Below are positions 51,642 through 59,453 of a stretch of DNA of 64,000 nucleotides, piece by piece. The stretch comes from Asticcacaulis solisilvae (lineage in GTDB: Bacteria; Pseudomonadota; Alphaproteobacteria; Caulobacterales; Caulobacteraceae), in assembly GCF_017875235.1 (NCBI RefSeq), contig NZ_JAGGMI010000003.1:124001-188000 (forward strand). Direction: 5' to 3'. Made by a program: the position numbers and the translations under genes. The notes below the pieces were generated by a model. It made no database searches, was not told where the DNA came from, and worked only from the letters and a program-made list of their open reading frames with translations. How positions within the stretch are numbered: the stretch's first letter is position 1; each line of letters begins with the position of its first letter.

Positions 51642-52027
51642 TGACCGGCGGGTGTATGAGAGGCCCCGTCGATCCAACGCCTTTTGGGCCACATCTGCTG
51701 ATCGGCGACGAAGCGGCCCTGCCGTCGCTGGCGTGGCGGCTGGAAACCCTGCCGCGCCATACGACGGCGATCGTCGTCGCCGAAGTCGCCACACCCGACG
51801 ACCGCCCGGCCCTCACCGGGCCGGACAACCTCAGCGTCCACTGGGTTTATCGCGACACGCGTTGGGCGACGCGCGCGCTCAATGATGTACTGAAAGGCCT
51901 GTTCCTGCCGCAAAACCGATTGCAGGCGTGGATTTCCTGCGGCCGTGAGCAATGCCGGCTGATTCGCGACCAGCTGATCGACGACCACGGCGTCCAGCCG
52001 CGGCACATCTTCGTCAGCGCGTTTTAG
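51641..52027 (+). CDS. SIP-domain protein lacking the FAD-binding domain
   Basis: The 128-residue protein corresponds to the C-terminal NAD(P)H-binding half of siderophore-interacting proteins such as YqjH and ViuB: FGPHLLIGDEAALPSLAWRL and the end AWISCGREQCRLIRDQLIDD...HIFVSAF. The N-terminal FAD-binding beta-barrel that makes a complete ferric reductase is absent and is not found upstream. The ATG at 51641 overlaps the PadR stop (TGATG), so the two are coupled; a GTG one codon earlier is also in frame. Either it works with a separate flavoprotein or it has a changed function. Confidence 0.75.
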   Translation: MTGGCMRGPVDPTPFGPHLLIGDEAALPSLAWRLETLPRHTTAIVVAEVATPDDRPALTGPDNLSVHWVYRDTRWATRALNDVLKGLFLPQNRLQAWISCGREQCRLIRDQLIDDHGVQPRHIFVSAF

Positions 52028-52509
52028 TTTACAGGCGTCTCACCAAGCAACTCGGCGGCGCTCTGTCCAACCGTCGGCACGACATTGCTGCTCTGGACCA
52101 GCTTCCAAGCGCCATCCTCACGCCGCCAGGTCTGCGCGAACCGCACGGGCACGCGGCGTTCGCCCAAGATAAAGGTGTCATCGAAGATCAGCGATGCCAG
52201 GTCGCCCTCGCACACGGCCGACATGTTGCGCACGCCGTCGAACCGCGCCACGCCCGACCACAGTTTTTGGTCGAGGTCAAACATGCGGCTCAAGGCGGCC
52301 TTGCCTGAAAAGACTTCGGATTCGTCGCTGCCATAGACGTGCAGGTCGCGATCGGACGTCATGGCCAATACCCTGGCCTTGTCGCCGGACACATAGGCGG
52401 TCAGGAAGCTCTTAGCCGCCTCGACCGGCGCCTGGCATGGCTCGGCCGCCACGGCTGCAACGGGCAAGATCAGGAACAGGATACTGGCGAAAATGGCGGC
52501 GCGCGGCAC
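52024..52509 (-). CDS. Exported SnoaL/NTF2-like protein
   Basis: From the GTG at 52509 (AGAGGGG upstream) the product is 161 residues: a signal peptide (AAIFASILFLILPVAAVAAEP) and one NTF2-like (SnoaL/DUF4440) domain with FLTAYVSGDKARVLAMTSD and RFAQTWRREDGAWKLVQSS. NTF2-like domains bind small hydrophobic ligands or act as adaptors; no catalytic residues can be assigned. A TTG at 52545 is an alternative start. The stop overlaps the SIP gene stop in TTAG. Confidence 0.82.
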   Translation of the reverse strand: MPRAAIFASILFLILPVAAVAAEPCQAPVEAAKSFLTAYVSGDKARVLAMTSDRDLHVYGSDESEVFSGKAALSRMFDLDQKLWSGVARFDGVRNMSAVCEGDLASLIFDDTFILGERRVPVRFAQTWRREDGAWKLVQSSNVVPTVGQSAAELLGETPVN

Positions 52510-52575
52510 GGCAACCCCTCTTGCTTGCACGGAGAGCGTCTGCAAACTCTATGGGGCGCCAAAGCGCCTGACCAC

Positions 52576-52944
52576 TTACAATTCGGTAATGGCCGCTTCC
52601 AGCGCTTTGCGCTCGGGGCTGTTGGGCTTGAAGCCGGCATAGAGACCGCCGCCGACTTCCCAGATCGGCCGCTTGATCATAGATGGCTGCGCCAGCATCA
52701 GCTTGATGGCCTTCGTCTCATCGAGGTCCGCCTTCGACGCGTCCGGCAAGTCCTTGAACGTGGTCGACCCTTTGTTCAGAAGCTTCTCCCAGCCGATTGT
52801 TTTCGCCCAGCTTTTCAGCTGCGCCTCACCGATGCCTTGCGTCTTATAGTCATGGAAATCGTAGGCGACGCCGTTGGCCTTCAAGAAGTCGAAGGCCTTC
52901 TTCATGGTGTCGCAGTTGGGGATGCCGTAGATTTTGACCGTCAT
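52576..52944 (-). CDS. ArsC/Spx-family protein (YffB-like)
   Basis: From the ATG at 52944 the product is 122 residues. It begins with a thioredoxin-like strand and a single active-site Cys in YGIPNCDTMKKAFDFL, then DFHDYKTQGI and the family phrase LAQPSMIKRPI. This matches the YffB branch of the ArsC/Spx family (glutathione-dependent or unknown thiol reductase), in which the arsenate-reductase catalytic arginines are only partly kept. The gene stands alone. Confidence 0.88.
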   Translation of the reverse strand: MTVKIYGIPNCDTMKKAFDFLKANGVAYDFHDYKTQGIGEAQLKSWAKTIGWEKLLNKGSTTFKDLPDASKADLDETKAIKLMLAQPSMIKRPIWEVGGGLYAGFKPNSPERKALEAAITEL

Positions 52945-53051
52945 GACTTTTAGCCGCTTTAGGCGAGAGAATACGGCGCACATGGCATCTTTACCGCGCC
53001 CGGTCCAGACTGCCAGCCGCTGAGGGGCACAGTTCTCCACAGGAGCCGGTT

Positions 53052-53228
53052 ATGCCAGAGACAGCAACCCAGAAGCGCAAGGTCGAAAAGGTCATGCACG
53101 AGTACAAGGAAGGCGACCTTAAGTCGAGCAGCGGCGACAAGGTCAAGAGCCGTAAGCAGGCGGTCGCCATCGCCATGAGCGAGGCCGATATCCCGAAAAA
53201 GGGCTCGAAGAAGAAGACCAAGCACTAA
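53052..53228 (+). CDS. Small basic DUF6496-type protein
   Basis: A 58-residue, Lys-rich protein starts at the ATG at 53052 with AGGAG at good distance. The sequence KVMHEYKEGDLKSSSG, KVKSRKQAVAIAMSEA and the basic end KKGSKKKTKH match the DUF6496 family of small basic proteins, often found in plant-associated and soil bacteria. It is probably a nucleic-acid-associated or stress protein; the role is not known. The gene is monocistronic. Confidence 0.8.
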   Translation: MPETATQKRKVEKVMHEYKEGDLKSSSGDKVKSRKQAVAIAMSEADIPKKGSKKKTKH

Positions 53229-53248
53229 AGACGCTTGGTTCGCCTTCT

Positions 53249-53307
53249 TATACCTCCCCATGAGCAACGCGGACATCGCCGCGCAAAAATGCACATGGGG
53301 ATGTATA
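53249..53307. repeat. Nested inverted repeat between convergent genes
   Basis: TATACCTCCCCATG (53249-53262) pairs with CATGGGGATGTATA (53294-53307) with one mismatch. The 31-base loop contains a second stem, CGCGG / CCGCG. No T run follows either side, so it is not a standard terminator. It could be a structured RNA or a decayed repeat. Confidence 0.5.
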
Positions 53308-53331
53308 AAAGAAATCAGTCAGTTAAGCAGT

Positions 53332-54216
53332 TCAACTAAAGAATTTTACCAACTCCGCCGCCACCACATCCGGCGCCGCATTGTGCTGCTGTCCCGCCAG
53401 CGTCTTGTGCTGCGCATTCGGCAAGGCCTTAGCCAGCGCCACCGCCGAATTGCGGATCCACGGCGGACTGGCGCCGCCATCCATGACCAGGGCGGGGACG
53501 CTGAGCCCCTCCCATTCCGCCTTCGTCAATGATTTACCCGACATCCGGCCATCCAGCACCGCAATGTCGTATGGCAGGGTGTGCGCCAGCCCCTCCATCC
53601 CTTTCCACATCGGCGATTTTCGCATTTCAGCCACGGCCGGCGCGGGCGCTCCCACCACAGCCGTCATGAAATATTCCACGGCGTCGGCACGGCGATTGTT
53701 GGCAACCAACTCGCTGATCTTGCGGTCATAGCCCTCTGGCGGCAGCGAACGGCTGTCGTCGGTAATGAAGGGCGGCTCGTACACCGACAGCTTCCTGATC
53801 CTGGCGGGGAGTTTGGTCGCCGCGTCGAGGGCCAGCACCGCGCCGGACGAATGGCCATGGACAAAGGCCGCCCCCCCGGCTTCGGTAATGAGCGCATCGA
53901 TGTCCTCGATCTCGCGCTCAACCGCGTAGGGCGCCTTGTCCCCGCTGCCGCCCCTGCCCCGCCGGTCGTAGCTGAAGACGGTAAAATGCGGCGCCAGCAG
54001 CTTGGCCAGAGGCGCGCTGCCTGAGTGGTCGCTCAAGGCCCCGCCGACGAGTATGAGCGCCGGTCCATTGCCGGCCCGGTCAAAAGCGATGTGCGTCCCG
54101 TCTTTCGAGGTGACCTTGGCCATGGCTGTCTCCTTTGGTGCCGCGCGTGCCGCTGCTGAAAGGGCCGTGCCCGCCAGCGTCCCGAGGATCAGACGCCTGC
54201 TCAACAATGCCGACAT
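53332..54216 (-). CDS. Exported alpha/beta hydrolase
   Basis: From the ATG at 54216 (AGGAGATAACT upstream) the product is 294 residues with a Tat-like signal (SRRLILGTLAGTALSAAARA). The fold shows YDRRGRGGSGD, the nucleophile elbow GHSSGAVLA with Ser, and a C-terminal His in AGQQHNAAP. It resembles haloperoxidase/epoxide-hydrolase-like and lactonase-like members of the superfamily. The substrate is unknown. It is followed on the same strand by no partner, and the peptidase gene upstream is 100 bp away. Confidence 0.85.
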   Translation of the reverse strand: MSALLSRRLILGTLAGTALSAAARAAPKETAMAKVTSKDGTHIAFDRAGNGPALILVGGALSDHSGSAPLAKLLAPHFTVFSYDRRGRGGSGDKAPYAVEREIEDIDALITEAGGAAFVHGHSSGAVLALDAATKLPARIRKLSVYEPPFITDDSRSLPPEGYDRKISELVANNRRADAVEYFMTAVVGAPAPAVAEMRKSPMWKGMEGLAHTLPYDIAVLDGRMSGKSLTKAEWEGLSVPALVMDGGASPPWIRNSAVALAKALPNAQHKTLAGQQHNAAPDVVAAELVKFFS

Positions 54217-54316
54217 AGTTATCTCCTGCCCGCCCATGCCGGCGAGTAGGTAGCGATTCCAGACTAAGGTTTCGACACCCCAAGACCTGACCGCCGTAAA
54301 AATCAGATAAGCTTCC

Positions 54317-55648
54317 TCAAGGCTTTTTCATCAGTTCCAGCACTGCCGCGGTCATTGCGGTCGCTCCCGTCACGATGGCCGGTTCCGGCGCGATCTTGAA
54401 CAATGGCGAATGGTGCGAGGGCACCGGCGGACCGCCGGCTTCGGCGGCATCGAGCGCCGCCCTGGGCGTTCCACCGACGGCGAAATAATAGCCGGGAACC
54501 TTATGATCCGCCTGAACAAAATAGGCGAAATCCTCGGCCCCCATGGTTTTTTGCTCGAACGGCACGACGGCCTCTTCACCCAGGGTCTGAACCATCACCG
54601 CATTCAGACGGCGGGTCAGGGCTGGATCGTTTTTGGTCACCGGCGTGCCCTCGATCACTTTTACCACCGGCAGCTTGTCTTCCGGCAGGCCGTTCAGCCG
54701 GCCGACATTTGCCGAAACGCGCCGGATCGCGGCAATCAACATGGCGCGCGTATCTTCGTCATTGGCGCGCACCGTCACCTGCAGGTCGGCGTGATCCGAG
54801 ATGATGTTGTGCTTGGTACCGGCGTGAAACGCCCCGACCGTAATGACGCCTGGCTTCAGGGGCGGCTTCTCACGGCTGATAATGCCCTGAAGCGCGATGA
54901 CCAACTGGCTGGCGATATAGACCGGGTCCTTGCCGGTGTGCGGCGCCGCGCCGTGGGCGCCGACGCCCGGTACGGTGATGTCGATCGAATCCGACGACGA
55001 ATACTGGATGTCTTCCGACGCCGATACCGTGCCGGTCGGCAGCAGCGAATTGACGTGCCACGCCAAGGCGTAATCGGGCTTGGGGAAGCGTGTATAGAGC
55101 CCATCGGCCAGCATCGCCTTGGCGCCGGCGATACGCTCCTCGGCTGGTTGGCCGATCATGACCACCGTGCCCGACCAGCGGTCCTTCATGGCCACCAGGC
55201 GGCGCGCCGTGGCGACCAGCCCGACGATGTGCGTATCGTGGCCACAGGCATGCATGACGGGATTTTCAATGCCGTCGACGCCGACCTGACGTGCCACCGA
55301 CATATTCGAAAGCCCTGACGCCTCCTTGACTGGCAGGCCGTCCATGTCGGCGCGCAGCAGCACGACCGGCCCAGGGCCATTGCGCAGCACCGCGACCACG
55401 CCGGTGCCGCCGACCTTTTCGGTCACCTCGGCGCCGGTGGCGCGCAGTTCCTTAGCCATGCGCGCGGCGGTCTTGACCTCCATGTGACTGAGTTCAGGAT
55501 TGCGGTGAAAATGATCCCATAAGGCCCCAAGATCCTTGTCGTAATCGGCCTTGATAGCGGCAGCATAGTCCGGCTGCGCCATTGCGGGCGCAGCGGCGAC
55601 AAGCGCCAGAACCGGCAGCAAAACCTTAAGTCCGTGTGGCAGTGCCAT
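54317..55648 (-). CDS. M20D-family amidohydrolase / carboxypeptidase, exported
   Basis: The 443-residue zinc hydrolase has a signal peptide (LKVLLPVLALVAAAPAMA). The M20D motifs are LLRADMDGLPV, MHACGHDTHIVG, IGQPAEE and AEDFAYF, with metal ligands Cys/His, Glu and His. The dimerisation domain lies at about 205-320. Relatives remove N-acyl groups or cleave N-acyl amino acids, hippurate or aminobenzoyl-glutamate. Periplasmic location fits peptide or amide scavenging. The ATG follows GGGGATT. Confidence 0.92.
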   Translation of the reverse strand: MALPHGLKVLLPVLALVAAAPAMAQPDYAAAIKADYDKDLGALWDHFHRNPELSHMEVKTAARMAKELRATGAEVTEKVGGTGVVAVLRNGPGPVVLLRADMDGLPVKEASGLSNMSVARQVGVDGIENPVMHACGHDTHIVGLVATARRLVAMKDRWSGTVVMIGQPAEERIAGAKAMLADGLYTRFPKPDYALAWHVNSLLPTGTVSASEDIQYSSSDSIDITVPGVGAHGAAPHTGKDPVYIASQLVIALQGIISREKPPLKPGVITVGAFHAGTKHNIISDHADLQVTVRANDEDTRAMLIAAIRRVSANVGRLNGLPEDKLPVVKVIEGTPVTKNDPALTRRLNAVMVQTLGEEAVVPFEQKTMGAEDFAYFVQADHKVPGYYFAVGGTPRAALDAAEAGGPPVPSHHSPLFKIAPEPAIVTGATAMTAAVLELMKKP

Positions 55649-55775
55649 GGCAATCCCCGTGTGCGCGATGCCTGAGGGGACATCAGTTTTCTGGCCCGGT
55701 CAAGCGCGACAACGGGCCAACATCTCGGCGTCCCGTTCGGGGAAGAGCGCGGCCTGGACCGCGCCCTTATTGTTT

Positions 55776-56195
55776 TTACGCGTGCGGTCCGTCCGGGATG
55801 GCCGACATGTCCATAAAGACCGGCTCAAAAGTGTGGCCATCGGGATCTTCGAAGCTGCGGCCATACATGAAACCAAGGTCCTGCTTCTCGCGGATGTCGG
55901 CCTTGCCACCATTGGCAGCCGCCGCTTCCACGATCGCATCGACCTCGTCACGGCTATCGCGTGACAGCGCCAGCAGCACGGAACTCGTGGTCTTGGCATC
56001 GCCGATCGCCTTGGGCGTAAAGGTTGCGTAATAGCTGCGCGTCAGCAGCATGAAGGTGATGGTGTCCGACCAAACCATCGAGGCCGCATTGTCGTCGCTG
56101 AACTGGTGGTTCTGCTCGCAGCCGATGGCCTTATAGAAGGCGATCGACGCCTTGAGATCGGTGACGGGCAGGTTGACGAAAATCATCTTGGTCAT
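55776..56195 (-). CDS. VOC-family protein (glyoxalase-fold)
   Basis: The 139-residue protein has two beta-alpha-beta-beta-beta modules of the VOC fold: IFVNLPVTDLKASIAFY at the start and FMYGRSFEDPDGHTFEPVFMD at the end with the usual metal-side Glu. It resembles lactoylglutathione-lyase-like and bleomycin-resistance-like proteins of unknown substrate. AGGAGATACCGCC precedes the ATG. The divergent tag gene may share its promoter region. Confidence 0.88.
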   Translation of the reverse strand: MTKMIFVNLPVTDLKASIAFYKAIGCEQNHQFSDDNAASMVWSDTITFMLLTRSYYATFTPKAIGDAKTTSSVLLALSRDSRDEVDAIVEAAAANGGKADIREKQDLGFMYGRSFEDPDGHTFEPVFMDMSAIPDGPHA

Positions 56196-56366
56196 GGCGG
56201 TATCTCCTGTGACAAGCCGAGGACAATTCCTCTTACACAGGCACTACGAACGGCCCCGGGGGGAATCGACAACGCCCTCGAAAAAGTTTTAGCCGTTCGA
56301 CGCTACCGACATAATCTGGCATCCATACCGTCAGAATCGCCTGGATTTTCTTCGCAAGGACGCCTC

Positions 56367-56957
56367 ATGAGCCAGACCCTTCCCGGCCCGGACGGCCGCC
56401 CCCGCTGTCGCTGGTGTGTCGGGACGCCGGAATATCTCGCCTATCACGACACCGAGTGGGGCTTCCCGGTGCGCGACGACCGTCGTCTTTTTGAGAAGCT
56501 GTGTCTGGAAGGCTTCCAATCGGGCCTGAGTTGGCGGACCATCCTGACCAAGCGCGAGAATTTCCGCGCCGCCTTCCACAATTTCGACTTCGACAAGGTG
56601 GCCGCGTTTGGCGAGGCCGATGTTGCGCGGCTGCTGAACGACGCCGGCATCGTCCGCCACCGCGGCAAGATCGAAGCCGTCATCAACAATGCCCGCCGCG
56701 CGAAAGAGCTGGTCCAAAAGGAAGGTTCCTTGTCGGACTATGTCTGGCGCTTTCAACCCAGGCCGGAAGAGCTCGGAGCACCGCAGACGCAATCCACCTC
56801 TCCGGCTTCCGTCGCCCTGTCGAAGGACCTGAAAAAGCGCGGCTGGAAGTTTGTCGGCCCGACAACGGTCTTTGCCTTCATGCAGGCCATGGGACTGATT
56901 AACGACCATGCCGAAGGCTGCATCATCCGCGCCGAAGCCGAAAAAGGCCGTAAATAA
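56367..56957 (+). CDS. tag: DNA-3-methyladenine glycosylase I
   Basis: From the ATG at 56367 (AAGGA upstream) the product is 196 residues. It removes 3-methyladenine from alkylated DNA. Family features are RCRWCVGTPEYLAYHDTEWG with the zinc-binding Cys pair, GLSWRTILTKRENFRAAF, and the end FVGPTTVFAFMQAMGLINDHAEGC with the second pair of zinc ligands (His and Cys). A methyltransferase repair gene (ogt) lies 4 kb away, not in the same operon. Confidence 0.94.
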   Translation: MSQTLPGPDGRPRCRWCVGTPEYLAYHDTEWGFPVRDDRRLFEKLCLEGFQSGLSWRTILTKRENFRAAFHNFDFDKVAAFGEADVARLLNDAGIVRHRGKIEAVINNARRAKELVQKEGSLSDYVWRFQPRPEELGAPQTQSTSPASVALSKDLKKRGWKFVGPTTVFAFMQAMGLINDHAEGCIIRAEAEKGRK

Positions 56958-56959
56958 TA

Positions 56960-57859
56960 TCAGTTACGACGGAAAGCTGAGAAAAAGGTCCACATGGCGT
57001 CGTTGTCAGCGACCCACGAATGGCCACCACCGACGGTAATGCGGCCGGCGACATCGGCGCCGTCGCGGCAGCCCGAATAACGCTCTTCATAGATGCTCAA
57101 GCCCACCCACTGCGTCACTGGCGCATTCCGGCAATCATTGAGTTGCGCCCAGCGCTGCTCGGCGGCGTGCATGGTGTATTGCCAATAGCCGGCCCCGCCG
57201 CCCTGAATCGGATTGGTCGTGTCCCTGTCACCGGCAAACGCCATGACCGGCAGCGGACGCGACGGTTGGCAGGTCGCGGGGTCGGGCGTCGTCGGATCGT
57301 CCTTCGACGGATTGCCGGCGCGCAGGCCCACCACCGGCGCTATGGCTGCGAAGCGATCAGCGGCGACGCAACCCAGCCACGACGTCATCCGCCCACCACC
57401 CGACAGGCCGGTGGCGTAGACGCGCGTCTTGTCCACACAGCCCTGCGCTGACAGCCAGTCGATCGCGGCCTTGATATAGGCGACGTCGTCTCGGTCATTG
57501 GGCCCAGGAATCTTGCCCGCCACGGTCGGCACGCCCGGAATATTCCAGACAAAACCCTTGTCGTGGGGAATGCCGGCGTCGGGAGCAGCCACAATAAAAC
57601 CATGGCGATCGGCGGCTTCGGCAAGTTTCGAGTCATTCAGCATCCCCGCCCCGGTTCCGCCAGAACCATGCAGCAGAAAGATCAAGGGCGCGGGTTTCGC
57701 CGGATCGAAGCCGCGCGGCAGATGGATCAGCATTGATCGCCCCGTCTGGGCGATGGTGACCTTATGCGCCGTACCGGCCGTGCCACAATCCGCGCCTTGC
57801 GCCACCCCGCCAAAACAAGCCAGCGCCAACACGCACAGCGTTACCCAAATCCGGTTCAT
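56960..57859 (-). CDS. PHB-depolymerase-like / feruloyl-esterase-like exported esterase
   Basis: The 299-residue protein has a signal peptide (IWVTLCVLALACFGGVAQGA) and an alpha/beta-hydrolase domain of the LpqC/esterase-PHB type: IFLLHGSGGTG, nucleophile elbow ATGLSGGGRMTSW, FAGDRDTTNP with the acid, and GGGHSW with the catalytic His. Known relatives act on short-chain polyhydroxyalkanoates or on feruloyl and acetyl esters of plant cell wall. Its start overlaps the stop of the 95-aa gene as ATGA. Confidence 0.88.
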   Translation of the reverse strand: MNRIWVTLCVLALACFGGVAQGADCGTAGTAHKVTIAQTGRSMLIHLPRGFDPAKPAPLIFLLHGSGGTGAGMLNDSKLAEAADRHGFIVAAPDAGIPHDKGFVWNIPGVPTVAGKIPGPNDRDDVAYIKAAIDWLSAQGCVDKTRVYATGLSGGGRMTSWLGCVAADRFAAIAPVVGLRAGNPSKDDPTTPDPATCQPSRPLPVMAFAGDRDTTNPIQGGGAGYWQYTMHAAEQRWAQLNDCRNAPVTQWVGLSIYEERYSGCRDGADVAGRITVGGGHSWVADNDAMWTFFSAFRRN

Positions 57860-58143
57860 GTGTCCTCTTGCCTGTGGTGTTCAATGGGCGCGCGCGTCGC
57901 ATCGGGCGCCTGTTTATCCAGGGACTGGCGGTAAGCAATACAGCCGCGCATGAATTGCGGCCACTCCGGCACGAGAATGTCCGGTTTGGCCGGCTCAGGC
58001 AGCAATTTCCACAGCTTCGGGTGATGCCAGCACAGTTCGTGACCGCTCGAATCCCGGTGTTCGCGGATGCCCGCGCGCAGTCGCCGCACCTCGGCGATCA
58101 GCGCGTCACGATCCAGTCTATCGATATCCTGATCGAGGTCCAT
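57856..58143 (-). CDS. Small conserved protein of unknown function
   Basis: A 95-residue soluble protein with a charged helical N-terminus (LDRDALIAEVRRLRAGIREHRDSSG, in parts) and a Trp-rich middle (HELCWHHPKLWKLLPE). I have a sense that such proteins are common in proteobacteria, but no function is known to me. It is coupled to the downstream esterase gene by ATGA overlap and starts 6 bp from the GFA gene on the same strand, so the three are likely one operon. Confidence 0.75.
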   Translation of the reverse strand: MDLDQDIDRLDRDALIAEVRRLRAGIREHRDSSGHELCWHHPKLWKLLPEPAKPDILVPEWPQFMRGCIAYRQSLDKQAPDATRAPIEHHRQEDT

Positions 58144-58149
58144 GGCCGC

Positions 58150-58599
58150 TCACATATATGAGGTAATTGGCGGCGGGTTGTCCCAGTCATCATTGGCGCC
58201 ATCCTCATAGCGAATGGGCGCCGCCGCCAGCTCCTCCGGCGTCACGTCTTCCAAACAGGCGACATTGATGCAGACAAAGTCGCCGCCCATAACCTCAAGG
58301 CTGGAGGATACAAAAGAGTAGACGCCGCAGGTCTTGCAGAAGGTGTGATCGATGCCGCCTTCGCCGAAGCGATAATTGGTCAGATTGTCCGCGCCCTGCT
58401 TCAGGCGAAACGCTTCGGACGGCACGTGGCTCTTCCACATGCGTGTCTTGCCGCAGAACGAACAATTACAGCGCAGGGTCGAGGCGTACCACGGGCCGTG
58501 GCGAATCTGCGGCGACCTCTGGCCTTCGGGCGCCAGGTCGATCTCACATTCGAACTTGACGGCGCCGCAATGGCAACCGCCGTGACGGGTCTGAAGCAT
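58150..58599 (-). CDS. GFA-family (glutathione-dependent formaldehyde-activating-like) protein
   Basis: The 149-residue protein has the zinc-binding cysteine pattern of the GFA/CENP-V family: GGCHCGAVKFE, RCNCSFCGKTRM and FCKTCGVYSF. Such proteins often carry glutathione- or formaldehyde-related annotations but most are uncharacterised. GGAGGACGCC precedes the ATG. It is the first gene of a likely three-gene operon with the small protein and the esterase. Confidence 0.92.
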   Translation of the reverse strand: MLQTRHGGCHCGAVKFECEIDLAPEGQRSPQIRHGPWYASTLRCNCSFCGKTRMWKSHVPSEAFRLKQGADNLTNYRFGEGGIDHTFCKTCGVYSFVSSSLEVMGGDFVCINVACLEDVTPEELAAAPIRYEDGANDDWDNPPPITSYM

Positions 58600-58664
58600 G
58601 GCGTCCTCCTGTTCGGTGCCACGATACCGGCCCAGTTTGGAAGGGTACAGACACGATTGCCTGA

Positions 58665-59387
58665 TCAGACGGGCCAGCCTTCACCGCGCAGCTTCGTCAA
58701 GCGGCGGCGGGCAAAAGGAACCGCCAGGCCGCCGGTGATCTTCAGCACCGCAGCCGAGCCCTTGCGTTGCAGGCCTTCGACCGCGCCACGCGCCACCCAC
58801 CATGAGCGATGAACCTGGGCGCCATCTCGCCCTTCAAGCGCCATGAGCACTTCAGAAAAAGAATGATCCAGGAACTGCTCGCCGCGCGGCGTGAACAGGC
58901 GCGTGTAGTGACCTTCGGCACAGACGGCGCGGACATCGGCGGCAATGAGCAGCGCTGTGACGGCGGCGGGCTTGGCTTCGACAGGGCGCAGGAAGCGCTC
59001 CAGCAGGACGGCGAACGGCACGCAAAGGACGGCAACCTCAGCCGCTGACCGCAGCCAGTCGAGCCCCCCATGCGGCAAGGGACGGCCTTCGATCAGACCG
59101 ATGGTTTCGACGACCAGCAGGATCGGCAGGCTGGCCGCTGCGGCGCACATGCCAGCCAACGGGATACCCGTGAGCCACCGCCGCAGCCCGGTCAGGACCA
59201 ACGCCAGCATCGGCAATCCGGCCGCCAGATACATCAGCCACAGGCCGATGCGCTGGCTGGGCAGAAAACGTTCAGCCTGACCGAATGGCCCGGCCAACGC
59301 CATGACCAGGGCGCACGCCGCCAACATGGCCGCGAATGACCACCGCGCATCTACCGTTCGTGAATCCCGCCAACCGTTCATGCAACC
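58665..59387 (-). CDS. Membrane-bound LytTR-type transcriptional regulator
   Basis: The product is about 240 residues. Four membrane segments occupy the first 130 residues, and a LytTR DNA-binding domain occupies the last 100 (VCAEGHYTRLFTPRGEQFLD, VHRSWWVARGAVEGL, FARRRLTKL). Receiver domains are absent, so the membrane part may sense the signal directly. The start is uncertain: ATGs at 59387 and 59378 are in frame with no strong ribosome-binding site. It is divergent from the beta-lactamase-like gene and could control it. Confidence 0.85.
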   Translation of the reverse strand, partial: GCMNGWRDSRTVDARWSFAAMLAACALVMALAGPFGQAERFLPSQRIGLWLMYLAAGLPMLALVLTGLRRWLTGIPLAGMCAAAASLPILLVVETIGLIEGRPLPHGGLDWLRSAAEVAVLCVPFAVLLERFLRPVEAKPAAVTALLIAADVRAVCAEGHYTRLFTPRGEQFLDHSFSEVLMALEGRDGAQVHRSWWVARGAVEGLQRKGSAAVLKITGGLAVPFARRRLTKLRGEGWPV

Positions 59388-59453
59388 CATCGCGACAAAT
59401 GCCCGGACCTGCTTTTGGGTGACGTCACGCGCCGCCCGTTTGAAAGCCTGTCC

